Part shown: piece after piece, positions 24,469 to 30,052 of the stretch
Numbering within the stretch: position 1 is the stretch's first letter
Layout of the letters: each line of letters opens with the position of its first letter
Assembly (NCBI GenBank): GCA_965371245.1
Contig: CBDUXT010000076.1
Location: forward strand, 1-30,052
Length of the DNA stretch: 30,052 nucleotides
Direction: 5' to 3'
Source: CBDUXT01 sp965371245
GTDB taxonomy: Bacteria; Planctomycetota; Phycisphaerae; UBA1845
Position numbers and translations under genes: made by a program
Notes under the pieces: model-generated
Databases searched by the model: none
What the model was told of the DNA's origin: nothing
Seen by the model: only the letters and a program-made list of their open reading frames with translations

Positions 24469-24515
24469 TCCGTTGAACAAGTGCGGCGCACCGAGTTCCT
24501 GCATGGTTCAACGGA
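24469..24515. promoter_or_regulatory. Inverted repeat after the CobW-like gene
   Basis: TCCGTTGAAC (24469-24478) and GTTCAACGGA (24506-24515) are perfect 10-bp inverted repeats 27 bp apart, starting three bases after the stop codon. It may be an mRNA hairpin or a regulator site within the 187-bp gap of the operon. Confidence 0.5.
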
Positions 24516-24652
24516 CCCGCAGGTGAAACCGGACACCGGTGCGGCGTCCGGAGCGGGGTGTTGGGGGCCGAATCAGAACCGTACGTCCGGATGGGTCGAT
24601 CGCACCGAAAGGCGACCGGCCGCATCGGCGGGTCAGGTAAGGAAAGGTCAGC

Positions 24653-25012
24653 ATGGTGGATGAGCCGCTGCGCATCCTGTACTGCAACTGCACCTACGCC
24701 AAGGTGGTTCCACCGGAGGTGAAGCGCGAGGTGCTGCGCCGCCTGGGGGATTCAGGCGTCGCCTTCGACGCCGTGCCCGATCTGTGCGAGATGTCGGCGC
24801 GGCGTGATCCGGCGCTGTCGCGAATCGCCGAGTCGGGCTGCGTGAAGATCGCGGCCTGCTATCCGCGGGCCGTGAAGTGGTTGTTCCACGCGGCGGGCAG
24901 CCCGCTGCCGGACGAGGGCGTGGACGTGCTGAACATGAGAGAACAAGACGCGGGTGAAGTGGTGGCCGGTTTGCTCGGGAAACCGTGCGCCCCGGCGGAG
25001 ACAGCCTCATGA
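24653..25012 (+). CDS. Small cysteine-rich protein, HdrA-fragment-like
   Basis: A 119-residue soluble protein that I cannot assign with confidence. Cysteines are at 11, 13, 45, 63, 69 and 112, in the contexts YCNCTYAKVV, VPDLCEMSARRDP and KIAACYPRAVKWLF. The CxC start, the PDLC element and the AACYPRAV element recall the N-terminal cysteine-rich part of heterodisulfide reductase subunit A-type proteins, so Fe-S or thiol/disulfide chemistry is likely. GGAAAGG lies five bases before the ATG. The stop overlaps the start of the ferredoxin-like gene (ATGA), so the two products probably work together. Confidence 0.75.
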   Translation: MVDEPLRILYCNCTYAKVVPPEVKREVLRRLGDSGVAFDAVPDLCEMSARRDPALSRIAESGCVKIAACYPRAVKWLFHAAGSPLPDEGVDVLNMREQDAGEVVAGLLGKPCAPAETAS

Positions 25013-25908
25013 GCAAGCTCAACGGGCTCAATCTGCGCATCGTGCTGTACGAAGGCCCGGGCAGCGCGCCGCTTTCCGACGCCGAGCGCTTCGAGACGAT
25101 GTCGTCACTGCTGCAAGCCGGCTTTGAGGTAACCAGACCGGCACCTAAGGGCGACGTGACCCCGGCCGACTCGGCCGCGCTGCTTGTGCTCGGGCGTTTT
25201 GACGGCGGTCGCCCGCCGCAGGCGGACGACCCTGATGGAACCACGCCGGTCTTTTTCCGTGACCTGGGTGGGTTGGAACCGGATGCCGTCTTGACAACGG
25301 TGAAAGACGTCTGCAAACGGGCGGACACGCGAGCCGTCGGCGAGTGGAAGCCCTGGTTCCCCGTGATCGACTTCGACCGCTGCACAAACTGCATGCAGTG
25401 TTTGAGCTTCTGTTTGTTCAACGTCTACGGCGTGGGCGACAACGAGACGATTCAGGTTCAAAACAACGACAACTGCAAGACGGACTGCCCGGCCTGCTCG
25501 CGCGTCTGCCCCGAGGTGGCGATTCTGTTCCCGAAGTACGGCAAGGGTCCGATCAACGGCGACGTCGTCCGCCAGGAGGACATCCAGCGCGAGTCGATGA
25601 AGGTCGATGTATCCGCGCTACTTGGCGGTGACATCTATGCGTCACTTAAGAAACGAAGCACCGACGCGCGGGAGCGGTTCTCGACGGAGCGCGACGAATC
25701 GCGGGCTCTGTTGGAACGCAAGCGCTGCCTCAAGAAGCTCAAGACCGATCTGGACATTCCCGACGAGGTGCTGATGAGCCTTCCCGGCGTGGGTGACATC
25801 GAAGAGCGCGCCCGGCGCGCCCGAGACAAGGCCGTCGCCCGGCGGGCACGATCCCAAACCGTGCAGGACCAACGACCCGCCCCCACGACCGAGGACTGGG
25901 GCATTTAG
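25009..25908 (+). CDS. Dicluster 4Fe-4S ferredoxin-domain protein
   Basis: A 299-residue protein. The N-terminal ~110 residues have no named domain (RIVLYEGPGSAPLSDAERF and on). Residues ~118-170 form a two-cluster ferredoxin module with Cys125, 128, 131 and 135 (CxxCxxCxxxC) and Cys156, 160, 163 and 167 (CxxxCxxCxxxC). From about 185 to the end it is helical and charged. It probably carries electrons to a partner, most simply the radical SAM enzyme 34 bp downstream. GGAG precedes the ATG at 25009, and the start overlaps the stop of the cysteine-rich gene. Confidence 0.85.
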   Translation: MSKLNGLNLRIVLYEGPGSAPLSDAERFETMSSLLQAGFEVTRPAPKGDVTPADSAALLVLGRFDGGRPPQADDPDGTTPVFFRDLGGLEPDAVLTTVKDVCKRADTRAVGEWKPWFPVIDFDRCTNCMQCLSFCLFNVYGVGDNETIQVQNNDNCKTDCPACSRVCPEVAILFPKYGKGPINGDVVRQEDIQRESMKVDVSALLGGDIYASLKKRSTDARERFSTERDESRALLERKRCLKKLKTDLDIPDEVLMSLPGVGDIEERARRARDKAVARRARSQTVQDQRPAPTTEDWGI

Positions 25909-25942
25909 ACAAACGCTTTACCCTGAAGAGGGAAAGAGGCTC

Positions 25943-27139
25943 ATGATTCTCTCGCTGGCCCATCGAATGTGGCGTACGACCGACAAGCGGTTGCTGTGGA
26001 AGTTCGCCTACAATTTCGGATACAAGGGCATGCGCTCGGTCCAACGATTCAAGAAGCGGCTCAGGCGCGGCGAGGTCTTCCCGGCCTTTCTGTACATTTC
26101 CATCACCAACAGTTGCAACCTTCGCTGCCGGGGCTGCTGGGTTGATGTGGACGCCCCGCAGGCGATCATCACCTTCGACGAGATGAACCAGCTCATCAAC
26201 AACGCCAAGAAACACGGCAACAGCTTTTTCGGCATTCTCGGGGGCGAGCCGTTCATGCACCCCGACCTGATGCGCATTCTCGAAGCCCACCCCGACTGCT
26301 ACTTCCAGATTTTCACCAACGGACACCCCATCACCGACAACGTGGCGGCCAAACTTCGCCGCCTGGGTAACGCCACCGTGCTCATCAGCGTCGAGGGCAC
26401 CGAGATGGTCAGCGACGAGCGGCGCGGAGGCCTCGGTGTTCTCAACAGAACCTTGGGCGGCATCGGGGCGAGCGTTCGAAATCGGCTGATTACCGGCGTG
26501 GCGACCAGCGTCTGTCAGACCAACTTCGACGATCTGGTGAACGAGTCCTGGATCGACGAACTCATCCGCCGCGGCGTTCACTATGTGTGGTTCCACACGT
26601 ATCGACCTTCGGGGCCGGATGCCGCGCCGCACCTGGCGCTGACGCCGAAGCAGGTGCTTTCCGTCAGGCGGTTCGCGATGGACATGCGCAACCGCAAGGC
26701 CATCGGCGTCGTCGATGCCTACTGGGATGACAAGGGTCAGGCACTTTGCCCGGCCGCCACGGGCATCAGCCATCACATCGGCCCCTGGGGCGATATCGAG
26801 CCGTGCCCCATCATTCAGTTTGCCAACGAGACCATCCGCGACAACGACGGCGATCTGTTCAAGACCATGACAAGCTCTCCGCTCCTCGCGGACTTCCGCA
26901 CCACCGCCGCCAAGGCGACGCGCGGCTGCATCGTGCTGGAACGCCCCGACCTGCTCAAAGACCTCGTCCTGCGACATGGCGCGCGTGACACCACGGCGCG
27001 AAAACAGGCGATGGCGGAACTCGTCCGGCTCAGCGCTCGAAACAGTCAACATGACCCGGGCAACGAAATCCCGGAGGAAAAGTGGCTCTACCGGTTCGCC
27101 AAGAAGCACTGGTTTTTCGGCTTCGGAGCGTACTCCTGA
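25943..27139 (+). CDS. Radical SAM enzyme
   Basis: A 398-residue radical SAM protein. The cluster motif is ITNSCNLRCRGCW, with Cys58, Cys62 and Cys65 (CxxxCxxC). LGGEP follows at about residue 100. A late segment, ALCPAATGISHHIGPWGDIE then PCP, together with ATRGCIVL, may bind an auxiliary cluster, although the SPASM spacing is not clear. The protein starts with a basic amphipathic stretch and ends with KWLYRFAKKHWFFGFGAYS, which could touch membranes. The overall layout recalls lipid-modifying enzymes such as HpnH, but this is a loose likeness. An AGAGG site supports the ATG. Between a ferredoxin gene and a polyprenyl synthetase gene it may modify an isoprenoid. Confidence 0.88.
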   Translation: MILSLAHRMWRTTDKRLLWKFAYNFGYKGMRSVQRFKKRLRRGEVFPAFLYISITNSCNLRCRGCWVDVDAPQAIITFDEMNQLINNAKKHGNSFFGILGGEPFMHPDLMRILEAHPDCYFQIFTNGHPITDNVAAKLRRLGNATVLISVEGTEMVSDERRGGLGVLNRTLGGIGASVRNRLITGVATSVCQTNFDDLVNESWIDELIRRGVHYVWFHTYRPSGPDAAPHLALTPKQVLSVRRFAMDMRNRKAIGVVDAYWDDKGQALCPAATGISHHIGPWGDIEPCPIIQFANETIRDNDGDLFKTMTSSPLLADFRTTAAKATRGCIVLERPDLLKDLVLRHGARDTTARKQAMAELVRLSARNSQHDPGNEIPEEKWLYRFAKKHWFFGFGAYS

Positions 27140-27145
27140 TGCCCG

Positions 27146-27164
27146 CCGGTCGATGCGCGACCGG
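27146..27164. promoter_or_regulatory. Small hairpin between the radical SAM and polyprenyl genes
   Basis: CCGGTCG and CGACCGG pair with a five-base loop seven bases after the radical SAM stop. There is no T-tract, so it is not a typical terminator; it may only tune expression. Confidence 0.35.
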
Positions 27165-27203
27165 GCACGCGGCGGAAGGGCTCAGCAAGGGGAAGACAAC
27201 CCT

Positions 27204-29024
27204 ATGATCAGGCAACAGGAATCCGAACGGCAACAGGCAGCGCCCAATCCAAATGGCAACGGCCGAGGCGAGCCAACCGTAAGGGCGGTAAGCCTTCCGT
27301 TGATCAAGCTGCCGCCGCGCGTTCCCCAACAACCCGAACGCCCCGCGCAATCGAACATACCCGACGAGCGCGCCGTCCGGGATCGCCTGTCGAGAATCGC
27401 GAAGGAGCACGTCGCGGACGCAGGAGTCGTGCCGCCGCTCACGATGGACGAGCTTCAAGAACACCTGACCGCCATTCGTGAGAAGGCCGGCGTGGCGGCG
27501 ACCTACGACGACTACATCGCCGTTCTCATCAGCAACGAGGCTTGGCGCGACACCCTGGCACAAATCCCCTACGACCGCCGGCTGCTTCTTCTGCCCAAGT
27601 GCCTCCGTGTGGAAGAGCACTGCCCCGCTCCCTTCGACGAGTTCGGCCTGCTTTGCAAGGACTGCGGGTTGTGCTCGATTCAGGACCTGACGCACGAGGC
27701 CGAGCGGCTGGGCTATGCGGTGCTGGTCGCCGAGGGGTCGGCCATCGTGCGGAAGATGATCGAGACCGGGCGGATCGAGGGCATCGTCGGGGTGAGCTGC
27801 CTGAACGTCCTCGAGAAATGCTTCCCCCACCTCGAGGCGACGGCCGTTCCCGGCATGGCGATCCCACTGCTCCAGGACGACTGCGTCAACACGACGGTGG
27901 ACATGGACTGGGTCTGGGACGTGATTCACCTTTCGTCCGACGATCGGAGCTACCGACTCGATCTGGACGAGCTGAAGCGCGACGTGCAGGGCTGGTTCGC
28001 GCCCGAATCGCTGGCCGAGCTCATGGGACCGGCGACCAGCGAAACGGAAACCATCGCGCAAGAGTGGCTCGCCCGCGCGGGCAAACGATGGCGTCCCTAT
28101 CTGACCGCCTGCGTCTACATGGCGCTCAAGAGCGAGTCGTGCGACGAGCGCCCCCCCGTCCCGGACGACCTGAAGAAACTCTCGGTCGCCGTCGAGTGCT
28201 TTCACAAGGCCTCACTCGTCCACGACGACATCGAGGACGGGGACGATCTGCGCTACGGAGCAAGCACGCTGCACATCGACTACGGCGTCCCGGTCGCCCT
28301 GAACGTCGGCGACTTCCTGCTGGGTGAGGGATACCGATTGATCGCCGAGGTCGATGTCGATCCACAGGTGTGCGTGGACATGCTTCGCATCGCGTCGTCC
28401 GGTCACCTGTCGCTGAGTCGAGGCCAAGGGGCCGAACTGTGCTGGGCGCGCAAGCCCGAGCCGCTTTCCTCCCTGGAAGTTCTCGACATCTTCCGCCGGA
28501 AAACGGCGCCGGCCTTCGAGGTGGCGTTGCGGCTGGGGGCGTGTTTGGGCGGCGCCGACAAGGAAATACACGGCATTCTCTCACAATACAGCGAGTCGCT
28601 GGGCATCGCCTACCAGATCCGCGATGATCTCGAGGACTTCACGGGAGAAAGCGACTCGCACGACCTGCGCGATCTGCGTCCTTCGGTGATCCTGGCGATC
28701 GCGCACAAGCGCGCGGCCGCCGGCGAAGAGACCGACCTGCTCGCGGCCCTGTGGCGGCGAGAACGGGAGTACGATGACGTCTGCGACGAGGTCAAGCGCA
28801 TCTTCCGCGACCGCGGCGTGACCGCCCGGACCGACGAGTTGCTGGTGGCCTATCGGGAGCAGGCGACGCGGTCGCTACGTTCGTTGACCAACCCGACGCT
28901 GAAGGGTCTGCTGCGTCGCGTGGTCGGCAAGATTTTCGGCGAGGAGCTCATCGAAGGGTATTGCAGTGAGTATGAGGCTCGAAATGCTGCAAGTCGCGAG
29001 GTTAGCGCCGAACCTGCTGCTTGA
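27204..29024 (+). CDS. DUF116-polyprenyl synthetase fusion protein
   Basis: A 606-residue two-domain protein. After a Pro-rich linker (to ~50) comes a DUF116 domain at about 125-245 with a cysteine-rich core: Cys133 and Cys140 (LPKCLRVEEHC), Cys151, 154 and 157 (CKDCGLC), Cys199, Cys206 and Cys227. DUF116 is unexplained but likely holds an Fe-S cluster. Residues ~275-590 form a trans-isoprenyl diphosphate synthase: GKRWRP (293-298), FARM DDIED (341-345) and SARM DDLED (474-478). Small residues Ala336 and Ser337 before the FARM resemble long-chain enzymes, so a product of C20 or longer is inferred. The ATG at 27204 follows AAGGGGAAG. An open frame continues upstream inside the radical SAM gene but is unlikely to be used. 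The stop lies 53 bp inside the next gene. Confidence 0.88.
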   Translation: MIRQQESERQQAAPNPNGNGRGEPTVRAVSLPLIKLPPRVPQQPERPAQSNIPDERAVRDRLSRIAKEHVADAGVVPPLTMDELQEHLTAIREKAGVAATYDDYIAVLISNEAWRDTLAQIPYDRRLLLLPKCLRVEEHCPAPFDEFGLLCKDCGLCSIQDLTHEAERLGYAVLVAEGSAIVRKMIETGRIEGIVGVSCLNVLEKCFPHLEATAVPGMAIPLLQDDCVNTTVDMDWVWDVIHLSSDDRSYRLDLDELKRDVQGWFAPESLAELMGPATSETETIAQEWLARAGKRWRPYLTACVYMALKSESCDERPPVPDDLKKLSVAVECFHKASLVHDDIEDGDDLRYGASTLHIDYGVPVALNVGDFLLGEGYRLIAEVDVDPQVCVDMLRIASSGHLSLSRGQGAELCWARKPEPLSSLEVLDIFRRKTAPAFEVALRLGACLGGADKEIHGILSQYSESLGIAYQIRDDLEDFTGESDSHDLRDLRPSVILAIAHKRAAAGEETDLLAALWRREREYDDVCDEVKRIFRDRGVTARTDELLVAYREQATRSLRSLTNPTLKGLLRRVVGKIFGEELIEGYCSEYEARNAASREVSAEPAA

Positions 29025-29847
29025 GGCCCGCGAGCGCGTTGTCGAGTTCCTTCACTCACAGTTCCACGAAGACGGCGGGGGAAAGGATCGAGCGGGGAGC
29101 AGCGACCTGTACTACACCGTGTTCGCGGTGGAGGGGTTGCTGGCGATGCAGGTCGATCCACCGTTCGACGCGACGACGGGCTACCTGCACGGCTTCGGCG
29201 AGGGCGAAGGTCTCGATCTGGTCCACCTGTCCTGCCTCGCCCGCTGCTGGGCGGCCATGCCCGCGGGCGCACTGCCACCCGAAACGGCTCGCGGAATCCT
29301 GCGCCGGATCGACCCTTTCCGCGCGACCGACGGCGGCTATGCTCCACGACCCGGCGCGAGGACGGGAACCGTGTATCACTCGTTCCTTGCGCTCGGGAGC
29401 TATCAGGATCTGCAGGCAGACATGCCAGACGTAGGACGGCTCGCAAACTGCCTCGACGCGCTCGCGACCCAAGACGGCGCGTACGCCAACGACTGCAACC
29501 TCACAACCGGCACGACGCCGGCCACCGCCGCGGCAGTGACACTGCTTAGACACCTGGACCGACCCATCCCGGCGCGGGTCGGCGAGTGGCTGCTCGCCCG
29601 ATGTCACCCCGAAGGCGGCTTTCTGGCGATGCCCAAGGCCCCGATGCCCGACCTGCTCTCGACTGCCACGGCGTTGCACGCGCTGTCGGGGATGCATGTC
29701 TCGTTCGACAGCGTCAAGGACCGATGCCTCGATTATATCGACACGCTCTGGACCGGCCGGGCGTTCTGCGGTCACTGGGCCGACGATGCCCAGGACAGCG
29801 AATACACCTACTATGCCCTGCTCGCGCTGGGGCACCTGAGCCTCTAG
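28972..29847 (+). CDS. Alpha/alpha-toroid protein (terpene cyclase/prenyltransferase repeat)
   Basis: A 291-residue protein of the squalene-cyclase/prenyltransferase-beta fold. Five repeats of Gly-rich turn plus helix are visible: DGGG..LYYTVFAVEGL, DGGYAP..TVYHSFLALGSY, DGAYAND..TTPATAAAVTLL, EGGFLAM..LLSTATALHAL and CGHW..EYTYYALLALGHL. The Asp-x-Cys and His zinc ligands of protein prenyltransferases are not seen; the last repeat has EYTYY where the histidine is usual. The DxDD acid motif of hopene cyclases is also absent. Catalysis is therefore uncertain; it may bind or fold an isoprenoid. The ATG at 28972 lies inside the end of the preceding gene (53-bp overlap); a GTG at 28966 is possible. 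Confidence 0.83.
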   Translation: MRLEMLQVARLAPNLLLEARERVVEFLHSQFHEDGGGKDRAGSSDLYYTVFAVEGLLAMQVDPPFDATTGYLHGFGEGEGLDLVHLSCLARCWAAMPAGALPPETARGILRRIDPFRATDGGYAPRPGARTGTVYHSFLALGSYQDLQADMPDVGRLANCLDALATQDGAYANDCNLTTGTTPATAAAVTLLRHLDRPIPARVGEWLLARCHPEGGFLAMPKAPMPDLLSTATALHALSGMHVSFDSVKDRCLDYIDTLWTGRAFCGHWADDAQDSEYTYYALLALGHLSL

Positions 29848-29892
29848 TGCGTCGTCACGCTTGGTCTTGTGGGTCGCGATCCACTCCGTACC

Positions 29893-29967
29893 GTGTGCCA
29901 CTGCTCTTGAGCCGTATCGATGTTGGCGTTCGTGGGAACCAGGCACTGCTCAAGAGCAGTGGCACAC
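29893..29967. repeat. CACTGCTCTTGAGC inverted repeat element, full copy
   Basis: GTGTGCCACTGCTCTTGAGC (29893-29912) and its exact reverse complement (29948-29967) bracket 35 bp. The right arm also overlaps a self-contained palindrome, CACTGCTC-AA-GAGCAGTG (29944-29961). The copy at 64-105 is a shorter relative. It resembles a small dispersed element. Confidence 0.8.
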
Positions 29968-30023
29968 ACGCCAATCATTGGTCTTCGTCGGTTGTACTTG
30001 TAATCCCATGAAAGGCTGTCTCC

Positions 30024-30047
30024 CGCCGGAGTATAAGATCTCCGGCG
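30024..30047. repeat. 8-bp hairpin CGCCGGAG / CTCCGGCG
   Basis: Perfect 8-bp arms around an 8-base loop (TATAAGAT). It has no T-tract in the visible sequence and is cut off near the window end, so a role as terminator or repeat cannot be settled. Confidence 0.45.
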
Positions 30048-30052
30048 TGAGA

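Larger units (their letters stand above)
29848..30052. other. Repeat-rich end of the window
   Basis: No gene is visible in the last 205 bp. The stretch holds the full inverted CACTGCTCTTGAGC element (29893-29967) and a second hairpin near the end (30024-30047). Confidence 0.6.

Noticed and set aside
25739..27109. 456-codon minus-strand frame antisense to the ferredoxin and radical SAM genes
   Set aside because: No recognisable domain, and the plus strand holds clear Fe-S and radical SAM motifs with good ribosome binding sites.
27030..28205. 391-codon minus-strand frame antisense to the polyprenyl synthetase gene
   Set aside because: Shadow of the DUF116/polyprenyl synthetase frame; no start signal or family resemblance.
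28972..29847. Protein farnesyl/geranylgeranyl transferase beta subunit
   Set aside because: The zinc ligands are not visible and no alpha subunit or CaaX-type context exists; only the toroid fold is supported.

Overview
The window looks like chromosomal DNA from a high-GC planctomycete-type bacterium, probably Phycisphaerae or a relative. This is inferred from gene content only. The supporting marks are a secreted protein with a dockerin-like tail, a prepilin-like protein with an H-x9-DG motif, a very large coiled-coil protein beside FGE-like and GTPase genes, a DUF116/polyprenyl synthetase fusion, and many short palindromic repeats between genes. I see no tRNA, rRNA, CRISPR array, transposase or phage gene.

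Left part, mostly minus strand (1-7787). After a repeat-rich 302 bp comes a run that reads right to left. It begins with a clear cobalamin riboswitch (about 5462-5222) and an intrinsic terminator (5100-5062). Next are a secreted beta-propeller/dockerin-like protein (5004-2764), a prepilin-like protein, a Dph6-related PP-loop ATPase and a DUF6580 membrane protein (863-303). I read this as a B12-repressed capture or uptake cluster. Upstream on the same strand are an EamA-type exporter and a saccharopine/lysine dehydrogenase-like enzyme.

Middle part (8074-19733). A secreted serine hydrolase of the beta-lactamase/PBP fold and an aldehyde dehydrogenase converge. A second unusual locus follows: a ~1330-residue coiled-coil protein on the minus strand, divergent from a plus-strand run of a 265-residue coiled-coil protein, an FGE-fold protein lacking the usual active-site cysteines, a zinc-ribbon GTPase and a GAP1-N2-like protein. 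This resembles double-GTPase/GAP1 systems proposed to act in conflict or membrane processes, with large coiled coils added.

Right part, plus strand (20035-29847). An ArgE-type M20 deacylase sits 24 bp before HutF (formimidoylglutamate deiminase), which suggests a histidine-degradation step. Then comes the most intriguing locus, a tight operon of six genes plus a toroid gene: an H-protein-like lipoyl carrier, a CobW/COG0523 GTPase, a small cysteine-rich protein, a two-cluster ferredoxin-like protein, a radical SAM enzyme, a DUF116-polyprenyl synthetase fusion and an alpha/alpha-toroid terpene-cyclase/prenyltransferase-fold protein. Start/stop overlaps and short gaps suggest co-translation. The combination points to an undescribed Fe-S and lipoyl-dependent pathway acting on or with an isoprenoid.

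Several families of short palindromes (REP/MITE-like) lie between genes, and one pair supplies the 3' end of the DUF6580 gene.
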